This document shows, in pieces, positions 32,229 through 42,826 of a DNA stretch of 64,000 bases; positions within the stretch are counted from its first letter, which is position 1; every line of letters begins with the position of its first letter. Both the position numbers and the translations under genes were made by a program. Source of the DNA: Fistulifera solaris (Eukaryota > Bacillariophyta > Bacillariophyceae > Naviculales > Stauroneidaceae); assembly GCA_030295235.1 (NCBI GenBank), contig AP026127.1, positions 870,501 through 934,500 of the forward strand. The letters run 5' to 3'. The notes under the pieces were generated by a model that saw only the letters and a list, made by a program, of their open reading frames with translations, was not told the DNA's origin and made no database searches.

Positions 32229-32987
32229 TCACAAGTCATTACTCTCAATCCGTTCTTCGCAGACCACAAGCTCCGACTCGCCATCATTTGTAAGCATTTC
32301 ATAAACAGCGGAAACGATTATTGTGCCGTCAAGTCTATCATTAGGAATTCGGAGAGTATCAGCGATCAAATCCCCCGCGGCAGCTGCAGCAATGATCTCT
32401 ATCCCTCCATTTTGCGATAACCTCTCTATAAACACCAGCACCAAATCTGTTTGCGAAAAGGAAACATGCGAACCTTCGCTACTTTTAGTAATCACAGGAC
32501 GTTTGTCGAGTGGAAAAGAATCGCGTCGTGCAGAGGCTAAGTCCGAGTAGATAATTTGATGCCAAGCATCCGGCAGTTGTGGAAGCTCCCCTACATTAGT
32601 ATCAGGTAACGGAGTCTCGTCATTTGAAGTTGATTCACTTGGTTGACTATCTAAACAGACTCGAAAGGCATCAAACAATTTCGCACAGTCTTCGGTAATC
32701 TCGTCTTCCGATCGGCCGCTACCGGCAGCTTCCTCGGTACGATTATACCATGCGTAGAATGTTTCTTTACACGGACCTTGACCGAACTGCTGACATAACG
32801 GACAGTCGTTGTGTTGAGAACCTGAATCATCATCGCTTCGCGATCGACGCTGTTGCATGGACTGGTGAGCTAACCAGGAACTTGCAACAGCAAAGCGTGC
32901 CGCAACAAGCTGATTGCGATTCTGCGTCTTAAAAGTGACCCCGGATATTGACCTCGTTAATCTTACTAAACTTTGCCTTCTTGCCAT
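32229..32987 (-). CDS. GCK-domain protein, probably mitochondrial
   Basis: 252 residues. The N-terminus (MARRQSLVRLTRSISGVTF) looks like a mitochondrial presequence. Residues ~62-115 match the plant-type GCK domain: CPLCQQFGQGPCKETFYAWY, then ITEDCAKLFDAFRVCLD, with a C-x9-C pair in the second helix. The first helix has Arg where the partner Cys is expected (GPCKETFYAWYNR), so one disulphide is missing. The rest (~140 residues) is acidic and Ser-rich with no recognised domain. GCK proteins resemble twin-CX9C proteins, but their function is poorly known. A dispersed hairpin repeat lies 63 bp upstream. Confidence 0.68.
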   Translation of the reverse strand: MARRQSLVRLTRSISGVTFKTQNRNQLVAARFAVASSWLAHQSMQQRRSRSDDDSGSQHNDCPLCQQFGQGPCKETFYAWYNRTEEAAGSGRSEDEITEDCAKLFDAFRVCLDSQPSESTSNDETPLPDTNVGELPQLPDAWHQIIYSDLASARRDSFPLDKRPVITKSSEGSHVSFSQTDLVLVFIERLSQNGGIEIIAAAAAGDLIADTLRIPNDRLDGTIIVSAVYEMLTNDGESELVVCEERIESNDL

Positions 32988-33049
32988 CTTCTAAAAGTTT
33001 TGTCGAGGATAATAATGCGATGAGACGCAAAACAAAAATAATAATTCGA

Positions 33050-33129
33050 CTCAATATCCGGGTACCCCCTCTGTCGATAAATTTCCCTACGGGGCTACGT
33101 GAAATTCACGTAGACGCTCGAAGCACAGT
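33050..33129 (+). repeat. CTACGT-hairpin dispersed repeat, copy 4
   Basis: CAATATCCGGGTACCCCCTC, GATAAATTTCCCTACGG and the perfect hairpin CTACGTGAAATTCACGTAG, with GAGACGCAAAAC 28 bp upstream and a CATTGCTTTCGATACGAATA tract downstream. Confidence 0.85.
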
Positions 33130-33264
33130 AATTCTCCTCTTTTCTATAGTTTCATTTCAAGTATCGCTTTCTCATTGCTTTCGATACGAATAAGCTATCT
33201 TTTTTTATAGAACGAGCGAAGATTGGAACAAAAGAAACCCCAAAATCGGTATGGTAATCTTAGA

Positions 33265-33325
33265 ACCTTCGTCGGTGAATTTCCCTACGGGCGGCTACGT
33301 GCAAACCACGTAGACTTTCGAATTT
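33265..33325 (+). repeat. CTACGT-hairpin dispersed repeat, copy 5 (partial)
   Basis: GGTGAATTTCCCTACGGG and GCTACGTGCAAACCACGTAG followed by ACTTTCGAA. It lacks the CCGGGTACCCC part. Confidence 0.7.
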
Positions 33326-33402
33326 CAAATAGATTGAAGATACCCTGGTAACAATCCGCGTGGATTTTCGAGTGCTGCTGAAGGACCTTAGCAAACCACA
33401 CC

Positions 33403-33744
33403 CCCAGATTCCCTGGGAACTTGAAAATACAACGTGTAAACCCATCCCCCAGATTTTCTGGCAACGTGAAATTGCGACAGGTCCAGAATTTCTGGACCAA
33501 CAGTAATACCACCTCACCAGATTTCCTGGGAACGTGAGAATACAACTGGTCCAGATTTTCTGGACCAGTGTAAATACCACATCCCCAGATTTCCTGGGAA
33601 CGTTTTTAAAAAAAAATAGAACTGGTCCACATTTTCTGGACCAATGCAAATACCACAACCGCCCAGATTTCCTGGGAACGTGAAAATACAGCAGGTCCAG
33701 ATTTTCTGGACCACGTGTAAACCCATTCGCCCAGATTTCCTGGG
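33403..33744 (+). repeat. Palindrome array 3 (68-bp period, alternating A and B palindromes)
   Basis: A palindromes (CCCAGATTTCCTGGG type) start at 33403, 33448, 33516, 33584, 33662 and 33730. B palindromes (GGTCCAGATTTTCTGGACC type) start at 33480, 33548, 33624 and 33694. The basic period is 68 bp; the step from 33584 to 33662 is 78 because of an A-rich insertion near 33604. Spacers are as in array 2. Confidence 0.92.
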
Positions 33745-33815
33745 AACGTGAAGATACGCAACTGGTCCATTTGTCATCTATATTGCCGTGCCATTCTATT
33801 TATAATAGCGCGCTG

Positions 33816-33818
<3 letters not shown>

Positions 33819-33846
<28 letters not shown>
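33819..33846. repeat. (GT)14 microsatellite
   Basis: Fourteen GT units ending at GTCACG. Confidence 0.95.
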
Positions 33847-33847
33847 C

Positions 33848-33965
33848 ACGTCGGTCCCGGTTGTTCAGTCCCGGGTGTGACGCTATCCCCGGGGATCGAG
33901 CCTCCCGCTTGCGGGAAGGGCGAGAACGAAAAAAGCCCTGCAGGGGCTAGACGCCGAAGGCGGCT
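33848..33965 (+). other. Cluster of GC-rich hairpins
   Basis: Back-to-back inverted repeats: TCCCGGTTG..TCCCGGG, CCCGC-TT-GCGGG, AGCCCTGCAGGGGCT and CGCC-GAA-GGCG. It is more GC-rich than its surroundings and ends 65 bp before the next start codon. Confidence 0.5.
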
Positions 33966-34030
33966 AGTAATAATAAGGTTACGGAGTATAGCAACTATCG
34001 CTTACTTTCCATTTCGTTAAAGTTCTTGAC

Positions 34031-35476
34031 ATGACAAAGGATAGCGACTTTGACTCTTTATTTGAAGAGGTGTCATTGTCCTGCTTCAATCTCGGACAAG
34101 ATGTTGCACTTGATGATGCGTCGTCACCGACCTACAAATTATTGCGTGAACCAAGCAGTCTCGACAGATTCTCAAGCATAAGCGTCAAATGGTTATTTGG
34201 AGGGATAACGGTACGCGTACGTATGTATCAACGCGAGCGCTCAATAATTTTCGTCCTGACAGTGAGCAACGATACGTGTCACTGACACTGGATGACGAAG
34301 GCTTCGATTTGACCATTGTCGGAAGCACGGACGATGTCATATCACAAACGGCTGCATTCTTCATCAGCTTGATGCGACCACCGACAAACATTTCCGGCCT
34401 TTCAATCAGCAATGAGTTCTATGACCACCACCCTTTCAATTTTGGTGCTGCTGGTTGTCGGTGCTTGGTGGATTTGTTCGAGACACTCCCATCTCTTCAA
34501 GTGACGTTTCAAAATCTTACACTAAGCGCAGCGCAATCTAATGTTTTGGCAACCAGATTGCGTCCCATAGACATGACCATTTGGGACAGCAACTTTGCAG
34601 ATGGAGGGAATGCATTTGTCAGCGCGCTCCAGGGCCGCGGATCGCCATTCGGTTCGCTAACCTTTCAGTGTGACGGACGGGACTTCATAGACATAGATGA
34701 TGACATCTTCAAGCGTTTGCTAGAAGTCGACACGATACAGCATTTACATCTGCCCTACCAGTATGTCGACCGAAATCATGAACTCATTCTTGCTCCTTTT
34801 TCGGCAAAGGTGGAATCTCTCAATTACTACATTTGGTCTGATGACATCACCGCAGCCGATTTGGAATCCTTGGTGATTCATACTTCAAAGCTTTCTCTGC
34901 CTATATGTTGCAATTTTTCCGACTGATTTTATCCTCACGTTTTGGCGACGGATCGCATCCTTGGGCCATTTTGTGGAGCTGGAAATTGAAATGTTGAATA
35001 AAATTGATATACCTGATTGTGTTGTGTTAGAAATCATCAATGCTGCACTTGCAAACAAAAAGTTGAGGTTTCTTAGTTTGTGGGATTCTGACGTGGATTG
35101 GGCTCCACATTTGAGATCGCTTCTTCACGGTCTGAAAGATCACCAAGAACTTCGTACCCTCCGAATAAGTGTGGATGACGAAAGAGCTTTCGGTCACCAA
35201 TTTACCTACTTGATTGACTTTCTATCGCATCATAGGAACATCACAGTGGTCGACCTACGTGGGGATCCTTATTCAGACGGTCTTCTTGTGGAGAAGATCT
35301 ATTCTTTGAACCGCTTTTACAGGGGCTCGGCAAGTCTTGCTGTGAAGCCACCATTGGAGCGTCCAATGCTAGTGGCAGCAGCTTTGACGGAAAGCGCATC
35401 AAACGATTTTCAGCGCTCTGCTCTCTTGCTCTCAAACCACCTCGACGCCTTGAACTACTCCACATTGCTCGATTAG
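34031..35476 (+). CDS. Repeat-type (LRR-like) diatom family protein, paralogue 2, two frameshifts
   Basis: About 481 residues in three frames. The N-terminal frame has YKLLREPSSLDRF. One missing base at the AAA run 34187-34189 leads to VIWRDNGTRTYVSTR, VDLFETLPSLQ and ISGLSISNEFYDHHPF. One extra base in the TTTTT run 34914-34918 leads to ILTFWRRIASLGHFVELEIE, LRFLSLWDSD and the end block YSLNRFYRGSAS..LVAAALTESASNDFQ. Every block has a counterpart in the gene at 30247-31868, so I treat the breaks as consensus errors, although a recently dying paralogue is possible. Function unknown. It sits directly after array 3 and the GC-rich hairpins. Confidence 0.62.
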
Positions 35477-35663
35477 ATGAGATGGATGACAGCGTTTCTT
35501 CAAACTTCAAACAAATGGAGAAGGATTCAGCCGATTCGCACCGCGAAGGGGAATTTAAATATACCATCGTGAGAGATGTGCATACTCTAGGTCAAGCTGA
35601 CTTTCTTCCTTATTTGACCTAACAACACAAACTTTTTACAAGACGTCCTCTCATTTTTATAAA

Positions 35664-37424
35664 TTAACATTGTGTTTTGAATTGCTCCGTTACTTCGCTT
35701 TGATTCCAGCCAAAAATTGTATCGACAAGTTCCGTCGCTAACGAGTTCACCACCGGTCTTCCTGCCTTATTCAAATAAGTGCTGACAGGATCTCGGCTAA
35801 ACGCTACGATCATGTTATGCCCTCGAGGCCAGCGTAATATTTCCTCTCCGAATAAAGGATGTGTCGACAAGGCGGCGGCAAGGTCACTCGATGAGACCAC
35901 ATTTCCCTTTTGTTTTAGCAAATTGACGGGATCGCTCTGTCTCTCACTGCCCGAAGTAACATTTTCCTTGTCTTCCTGCTCTACAGTTTCCAACGTATCA
36001 GATTCATCTGTACTGGCTGTTCTATTTTTCGGATCAAAACGGTCGGAAGCGATATCTTCGGGACGGAAGGCAAGGAAATGCTTGGAATCATATTCCGCAC
36101 ATCGATGAACACCTTTTTCCACCCAAGAGAATCCAAAGATCGCGACATTTCAACGAGGTCGTCATTTTCGTCGTCGCTCACCGAGTGATTGAAGTCTTTA
36201 TCGACCAAGTGCTGAGCAGGTGTATGTAAAGTTGCAATGACAAGCCCGTTGTCATCGACTACCAGTTTGTCGGCATCATCACCTTCTTCTACGAAATGAT
36301 GCGGGTAAGAGGATGATTCCGATAGAAAAGCCGCCGTTCTTACTGGCACTGGAAAATCGGTGGCGTAGGCATTTGCGTAGGCAATTCGTTTGCGAAACGC
36401 TCGGAGTGGTCGCAAGAATTCGTCGGTTGTGGCCATGCGCTTCAACAAGTCGTTCACCCGAAATAGATCTCTGCCTGTCTCACCCAACGCATGAGCAACA
36501 CCGATTTCTGCCGTGCGAGGAATGGGTAGAAATGTATGACCGGCAATACCTAGATGAGGCGTTGCGGTGGTGCAGAACACGTTAAAATGCAAAGCATATT
36601 TGCCGTCGAGAATGAGTACGGAGGACGTGTTATTCTTTGGGTTACACCATGCGCTTAACTTGGCGATGGCATAACGAGAATATATTCCTCCAAGACTGTT
36701 GCCTATTATTGATATTGTAACGTTCTGTAGATTGTCGGGTGAAGCGAAAGGACGCCTCTTGCTCATTTCTTCGCGTATTGTTGTAATCATCTCTTCGACG
36801 AGTCGCTCTCCACCGTTCGCAACGCCGTCATCTGTTTTCCGCTCATTGCAGACTACCGCATGAACCACGAGTTCGTGTACGGCACTCTCGACTTCCGCGG
36901 CCCGTTCCCCTGCCGTCAAATTACTCATGCGTTTGATCCTTTCTCGTTTTCGTTTCCTTTTGACTTCTTTGGCCACGCGTTCCATTTTATGCTGCAAATA
37001 ACTCAAATCACGCGAATACCCCCCGATGCCCGTGTACGAGAAAGCAAAAATGTGTGACCGTCGGTCTCTGTTCGGGAGAAGAAAACTCACTACTTTCGGA
37101 AAAATCACTATCCTCTTCGTCATCTTCGCCCGTAGAAGCATATACATCATCCTCGTCGTTCTCGTCTTCTTCGTCTACCAACGAAAATGGCGGAGCCAGA
37201 TCTTTCCACCAATCCTCACTACTCAATGTAGAGCTTCGTAATATGGAGACACGTTGTTGTGATTTCGTCAGAACGAATTGGGAAAACCAAGTCATGCCCG
37301 TGACGCTGTGACTGGTCCCCATATACAAACCCAACAGCAATAGAAACACCATGATGGCGATATTGTTGGAACACACGGCGTTGATAGAGTCGGTTTGGTA
37401 CCAACTCAAAAGAAACGTGTCCAT
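35664..37424 (-). CDS. DUF676-type putative serine esterase/lipase, two frameshifts
   Basis: About 585 residues. Frame 1 (from the ATG at 37424): N-terminal TM (NIAIMVFLLLLGLYMG), acidic linker, then THFCFLVHGHRG, the oxyanion/first-strand block of the alpha/beta hydrolase. One extra base in the CCCCCC run 37019-37024 separates it from YSRDLSYLQHKM. Frame 2 carries ISIIGNSLGGIYSRYAIA (nucleophile elbow GNSLGG), FCTTATPHLGI and LGWKKVFIDVR. Frame 3 has the C-terminal WPRGHNMIVAFSRDP and LNKAGRPVVNSLATELVD, reached by one missing base, best placed at the TTTTT run 36025-36029. The family includes lipid-droplet and membrane lipases such as yeast Rog1; the substrate is unknown. The exact second join is uncertain because the region is low in conservation. 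Confidence 0.7.
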
Positions 37425-38001
37425 AAATAATATGCAGATCGAAGAGACCGTGTGCTCAAAGTCGTTATTAGTGCCTGTTTGTCTTTTTCTTTCGTAAAAG
37501 CAAGTCCTTCGACGATGTGCTGTAAGTAAGGGGCCGAATACGATGAATAGAAGTGTACGGAAACGAAACAAAGTAAACACAAGAGAAGAAGAATGACACC
37601 TTCGAACGATTGCTTATTGCAGCGTGTTATTATTCGATCGTTTGGGACCGTTGAGCGCAAGCGCCATGTTGATTGCGAGCGAGAAAAATCGACAGAAATG
37701 GAACTCGGCGAAAAAATAATTCGACACCACGGGACAACAGTAATACTGGTAAGTTCTATAGACTAGTCGGCACCAAAGAACACTATCATCAGACCCGTTC
37801 CGACAAAATTCTGACACGTTCCACGTATGTGAGTCATGTCACGGGACGAAGGACAGACCGCGCACATCACTCGCGTTATTTTTTCGCATCACCAAAATGA
37901 AAATCATCACAACCAATCGGCTCATTGTTCGCTTCTTTTTGGATTCATAATTACCCTTTTATCAACAAAATAAAGCTTTGATAGAACAGAACTTCACCAA
38001 A
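37425..38001. other. Divergent promoter region
   Basis: Between the lipase and cytochrome c synthase genes. The short ORFs here have no coding character. Confidence 0.45.
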
Positions 38002-39461
38002 ATGGGATCCGGATTGTCGAAACACGAAGACGAAATCAAAACGCCTGCGACAAAGAAAGGAACGGTGGAAGATGCCGATCGTACTACCACGAATCCATCC
38101 GACAACGAGGAAAGCAAATGCCCTATGAAATTAAGTGACGGTTCTTACCGTTATGATTGGGGAGCCCTGTTTCGCAAAGATTTTCCTCATGGTCCGAATG
38201 GGAGTCGTCCGATTGCACCGTCCGATCCAGCCACACAAACGTCGACGCCAGAAAATACGACATCGGGCTGTCCGGTTAAACATCAAGAATACAATGTATA
38301 CTCTCAACCTCTTGATCCTACCAACAACATGCCCAAAGTTGCAAATCAATTACCTGCTCCGAATCAGACGAGACCGATCTCTACCGAGCGTGTGGCTAGT
38401 TCCATTCTCAAGGTACGTGAAAAGACTTTTGAACTATTGTGATAGATTGTAAGACGACATTTACTCACCGATTCTTTTTATCAGGGAGGAGCCAAAGAAG
38501 GGACGACATGGACGTACCCGTCTCCACAAATGTTCTACAATGCTCTAGCACGAAAGGGAAAATTAAGTGAAGAGAACGAAGAGGAGGAAATGATGGAAGT
38601 TGTGGTGGCTTTGCACAATGATATGAACGAAAAGTCGTGGAAAAAGGTATTGCAATGGGAAGCTGTAGTTGCCGACAAAGACGAGGATGCGGTTGCCAAA
38701 GAAACCAAGCTACTTAAATTTCAGGGACGACCGTCCGATTTGAGTCCTAAAGCATGGTTCAAACATTATCTGCTGGGACATCCTTTACCGTTTGATCGAC
38801 ACGATTGGGTTGTATTGCGTCCCGATGGTAGTACCGCGAGATATATTTTGGACTATTACTACAACGAACTAGATGAGTCAGTAAGCAACGCCTCCAGCTC
38901 CAGCCCATCGTCTTCGCAGACATTGTTGGTCGATGTTCGTCCCGCTTTGGATGGCATTGCTCCGCTATGGCACCGCTGTGCCTTTATGCCATGGGCTCGT
39001 CATATTTCACAATCTACTTCATTTACTCCGTTACCCATGTTGCCGACAAGTGGTCTGAAATCGCAAGTCAGTGAATCTGTACAGGTATGGCAAAGCATTC
39101 AGGCTTCGGTAGCGCAATCAAAGTCGGGTCAGCCCTCTGGGAATGCGATTTCGTCCATTAGCGAACAAGAAGCACGAAGGCTGGTCGAAGAGTTTTCCGC
39201 AGCCACGCAAAATGCCAGAAACAGCGCACTGCGCTGAATCAGTGTACTTCCGAAGAAGAATGCACTCGCGCTACTATGGATTTGACCATTGGAATGGGCC
39301 AGATTCTTTGTCCGCTGCAGCATCAAACATTACTCCAGGTGTTGCAGCAGAACGACGACTTTACCATCGAAGCAGCTTTAGAACGGGTTAGTGAATGCGT
39401 CACTTTGAAGAGCCAGCAGCATGCGGTGGCGAAACAACAGCATCCGAAGCTATTTTCGTAG
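38002..39461 (+). CDS. HCCS: Holocytochrome c synthase (cytochrome c heme lyase) with Cys-rich C-terminal extension, one frameshift
   Basis: Exons 38002-38412 and 38485-39461; the 72-nt intron is GT-AG and preserves the phase. The N-terminus has heme-regulatory Cys-Pro motifs (CPMKLSDG, CPVKH). The catalytic part has GTTWTYPSPQMFYNALARKG, HNDMNEKSWKKVLQWE (with the heme-ligating His), PFDRHDWVVLRPDG and LLVDVRPALD. It attaches heme to cytochrome c in the mitochondrial intermembrane space. As written, the frame stops at 39237. Adding one base to the AAAA run 39209-39212 opens a further ~75 codons, giving a C-x9-C pair and CTRATMDLTIGMGQILCPLQ. I take this as the true C-terminus (~460 residues). 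Animal and yeast enzymes lack such a tail. Confidence 0.85.
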
Positions 39462-39860
39462 GATGTGAAAGTAACAAAGTTCTAGACACTTGCTGAAGCA
39501 GATATCAAGATCCGTTCCTCCTATTGTGTCCATCCTGGTTCCTGTCGCTTCTTCACATTTCATTCATTTGCAAGTATCGGATACCTTCCTGCTTCCTGTA
39601 TCTCTTCATCCATCCCAATTTTCCCTTAGCTTTGCGAAGTATCTTACCGGTATTCAATCAATTCAAAAACTAAACAAAAATTCGCAGAGTGCGGTACAGA
39701 GTACAGAACAACCGGACAATTTCAAGATGTTCCAGGAACTCGTCTTGGATGTTCCTGGCTCGGAGGATTTTGCTCACCTTTTTACAACACAACAATCCTT
39801 TCTTTATTCTCACAAAAGACAAACCAGTCAAGCGAAACGTAAAGACAAAAGCGACTTAAC
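39462..39860. other. Intergenic / 5' leader of the ABC gene
   Basis: A 124-codon ORF (39490-39864) overlaps the ABC start by ATGA, but its composition (Ser/Phe/Gln rich, no motif) does not look coding. TACCGGTA lies at 39645-39652. Confidence 0.4.
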
Positions 39861-41305
39861 ATGACATTAACCGTGGTCGTCGGGAGTTCTGGGTCCGGAA
39901 AGACAACCTTCTTGAATGATGTTCACAAGTCGCACAAGTGCATCTACATTCGCCAGTATCACAACATCCGACCGTATGTAACGGTTAGCAAGATCCCAAA
40001 CTTTGATCCGACTCGTCTACCCTTCTGGGATATCTATGAACGCGAAGGAACTGCCGCAACGATCAAAGCTGGTGGAACAATGGCAGGAGAGTTTACGGCC
40101 GGTCTTTCTGGAGGACAACGAAAACTACTACTCTTTGAATTGGTGGCTCAGCGCGTTGCTTCTCAAAGCAATCTTTTGATTGTACTGGATGAACCGTTCG
40201 CAGGTGTCACCGACGACTTTGTGCCTTTCATTGTTAAGCGCTTAAACGAGATGAGACAGAACCACGAAATTCTGTTGGTCACAAACGATCATGTCGACAC
40301 ACTCAAAGAAATGGCCGACAACACCATCACCGTCAGCGCGATCGACCGCACCAAAGTTCAAGTGAACAAAATCGAGGGCGTTAGTCGGGAGAAAACCATT
40401 CTTGCCCTAGCGATTGGAGACGCTTATGAGTACAAGGGCTCTTGGGACGATCTCCGATTCTTTTTGGACGTTGAAGTGTTCAACAACGGTGCATTACTCG
40501 GTGTGGCGATGTTCACACTTTTGTCTTCGGTCTCTTCCTTGCTACGTTCTGGGATTCGAAAGAAGAAAACGCCCCGCTAGTTCTGGTGGCTGGTGGTATA
40601 GTTGCGTACTTCTGTTTGAATCCTTACTTGTTGTCGCTTGCTGACTGGCGCAATTTTATGGGCGAAGAAGCTGAGGCTCTTTTACACGCCTCGAAGGACA
40701 TGAACAACTTCTTAAAGTCTTCGTTGACCATGCTCTTGATCTTGATTGTCTCAGTGGTACAATTTGGAATTACAAATGCAGTGATCAATGGACTTGAGAG
40801 CTCTTCCTTCTGGGTCGCCATGTTGATGGATAGCGCTAGCATGACATTTCCCTTCATTTGCTTCGGTCTTTATACAAAGCTTCCATTCCAGGCCGTTGAG
40901 ATCATTGCGAGCATGCCCTTCTTATTCATGATCTTCTTTTCTACGACATTCTCACCCGGGTCTGGTGTCGCTATCTTGAAGGAGTTGCGTTACTTGTTTG
41001 CAAGGTTCTACTTTTGGTGCATGATCCCGGGAATTCGCGATGACATGGAGAATTGTCCCAGCACCGACGAAAAGAACTTGCTGTACATGATTTTATCGGC
41101 TTTGATTGGTGTGGTGCTATTCTTGGCCGTCATGGGCATCAGCTCTTTGATGCGCAGCAAGAAAAACAAGAAAATGAGCTCGAAGAAAAATGCTTTGAAG
41201 GACGACGAGTTCCGTGATTTGCAGATTGAACTCTACGGTGAAAAGGCCATGGATATTCAGAGCACGAACCATTCTACGAGCTCGAAGAAAACCGAGGGTG
41301 TCTAA
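39861..41305 (+). CDS. ABCG-like half transporter with minimal N-terminus, one frameshift
   Basis: About 481 residues: an ATP-binding domain followed by a six-helix membrane domain, the ABCG (reverse) order. Walker A is at residues ~8-15 (GSSGSGKTT), the signature FTAGLSGGQRKLLLFEL, and Walker B LLIVLDEPFAG, followed by the H-loop LVTNDH. Helices include LVLVAGGIVAYFCL, LTMLLILIVSVVQFGI and LLYMILSALIGVVLFLAV. The frame breaks at the TTTT run 40519-40522; one added T gives FVFGLFLATFWDSKEE, a helix leading into the second frame. The N-terminus is unusually short: there are only 7 residues before Walker A, where ABCG proteins have dozens. The NBD-TMD linker is also compact. Substrate unknown. 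The C-terminus is Lys/Ser rich. Confidence 0.72.
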
Positions 41306-41908
41306 GACGAAGAGGAACTGTAGAAACACCACATTGCATGTTTCAAAAGGAGGTTTATATCACGTGGTCGGACATATGTTTACAAATTTTCAACACTCCT
41401 AGTAATATATAAAATTCAACAAAAATTAATCTCTGTTGCTGTTATTTATCTACCTTAGGTTGCCTGTGTTGGCGTATACAATCATACTCTAGTAAAGCCA
41501 ACTCATGACTCCTCGCTTGCAAACGCGACCTACACGTCCGTCAACCGTTGTAGATGTTGCCGCCTCTTTTGCCATACTAATTACTCCAGAGTATTTAGTA
41601 CCGGTACCTGGTAGTCTGGTAAGAAGAGAGGCGTTGGATCTTCGTGGAGTTCCGATTCTGGAGAACACAAAGATCGTCCGCAACTGCACCAAATAAATAA
41701 TTCGAACAATCGGATCGCAATCGTATTGGCTGCGGCCTCCAGTTTCTCATTGAGGGCTGTTTGTGTTCATTTTGCATGAACTTTGTTCTCCGTTCGTTAA
41801 AACGAAACAAGAATAGACATTCAGGGAACGGAGGCAAATAAGTTTGAATTCTGTGTAAAACGAGCGTGATAATTGGACGAGAAATTACGCTCATCAATTT
41901 TAAACACA
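41306..41908. other. Intergenic
   Basis: Contains adjacent TACCGGTA and TACCTGGTA (41600-41614). Two antiparallel 60-70-codon ORFs at 41489-41696 mirror each other and have no recognised motif. Confidence 0.45.
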
Positions 41909-42826
41909 ATGAAGCGCTTGTCATGCTTACTATTGTCGTTCATTGGGATTATTGATGGCTTTATAATTTTGCCTGACCAATCTTCTGCTTTTTCGAGCCT
42001 CTCCGGAGTGTCGCGGCAGCCTTTTGCGACCAATTCGCGCTCCCTTCGGTCACAACTCAGGGCGACGGCAGACTTCGATGCACCCGAATCTCGCAATAAT
42101 GACTCTCTCGACAACACTGAAAAGATCGAAATGGCACGCGGTCTCCCCGATCAAAAGCCGAAAAAAGGAGGAGGAGGGCTCGGTGGCTACGATCCTTACG
42201 AAGATCTGCGAGGCAGCGAAATTGACGTCGGAGATCCGCAAATTAAGTTGAAAGAGAAAGAACGTAGCGTGACGTCGATTTTGGCTGAACTAGCCGCGAT
42301 TCAACAACAAGGACCTCAGAAATACTGCATTTTGGGAACTCGACATTGCAGCTATCTCCACCAACAGATTATTGAATTGCTGTAAGTGACTGCAAAGTGA
42401 CCGATCTGTATTCACTGTGTTGCTATTCTTTCGATACCTCACATGATTTTCATTACTAGGGCGTATGCACTTGTTTTGTCTGGCAATCACGTGTATACAT
42501 CCGGCGCGGGAGGGACAAACGCTGCTACAATTAAGGGTGCTTTACGGGCGGAGCGACCGGACTTGTTGACGGTAGTTATTCCCCAATCTATGAGTCGGCA
42601 AACAAAAGAATCACAGGAGTTGCTGAAAGAAGTAGAAGATGTGATCGCCATGCCACAAAACGATGATTTGTCGCTGGATGTGGCTAGTAAAATCTGCAAC
42701 TCGTATTTGTTGAGTTTGACAGACCAGTTAATCAGCTTTGCATTTCATGAAAGTAACACGGTCATTGAAGCGACGAAAGAGGCGAAGAAGCTCAACAAAT
42801 TGGTCACGGTACTGTTTCTTGACTGA
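41909..42826 (+). CDS. Plastid-targeted DprA/LOG-like Rossmann protein
   Basis: Exons 41909-42381 and 42460-42826 with a 78-nt GT-AG intron; 279 residues. The presequence MKRLSCLLLSFIGIIDGF is a signal peptide ending in Gly|Phe, followed by a Ser/Arg transit peptide: the plastid route. The mature part has a Gly-rich linker, a conserved helix (VTSILAELAAIQQQGPQKYC) and the nucleotide-binding core ILGTRHCSYLHQQIIELL-AYALVLSGNHVYTSGAGGTNA, then GALRAERPDLLTVVIPQSM and LISFAFHESNTVIEA. It matches plant and algal proteins annotated as DNA recombination-mediator protein A-like. Whether it binds DNA or acts as a LOG-type nucleotide enzyme in the plastid is not known. The start has ACACAATGA. Confidence 0.82.

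Noticed and set aside
33403-33744. CRISPR array
   Set aside because: Regularly spaced palindromes recall CRISPR, but spacers are themselves repeated, there are two palindrome types, the genome is eukaryotic and there are no cas genes.
39490-39864. 124-codon ORF overlapping the ABC start by ATGA
   Set aside because: Eukaryotic context makes translational coupling unlikely, and the sequence reads as a leader.
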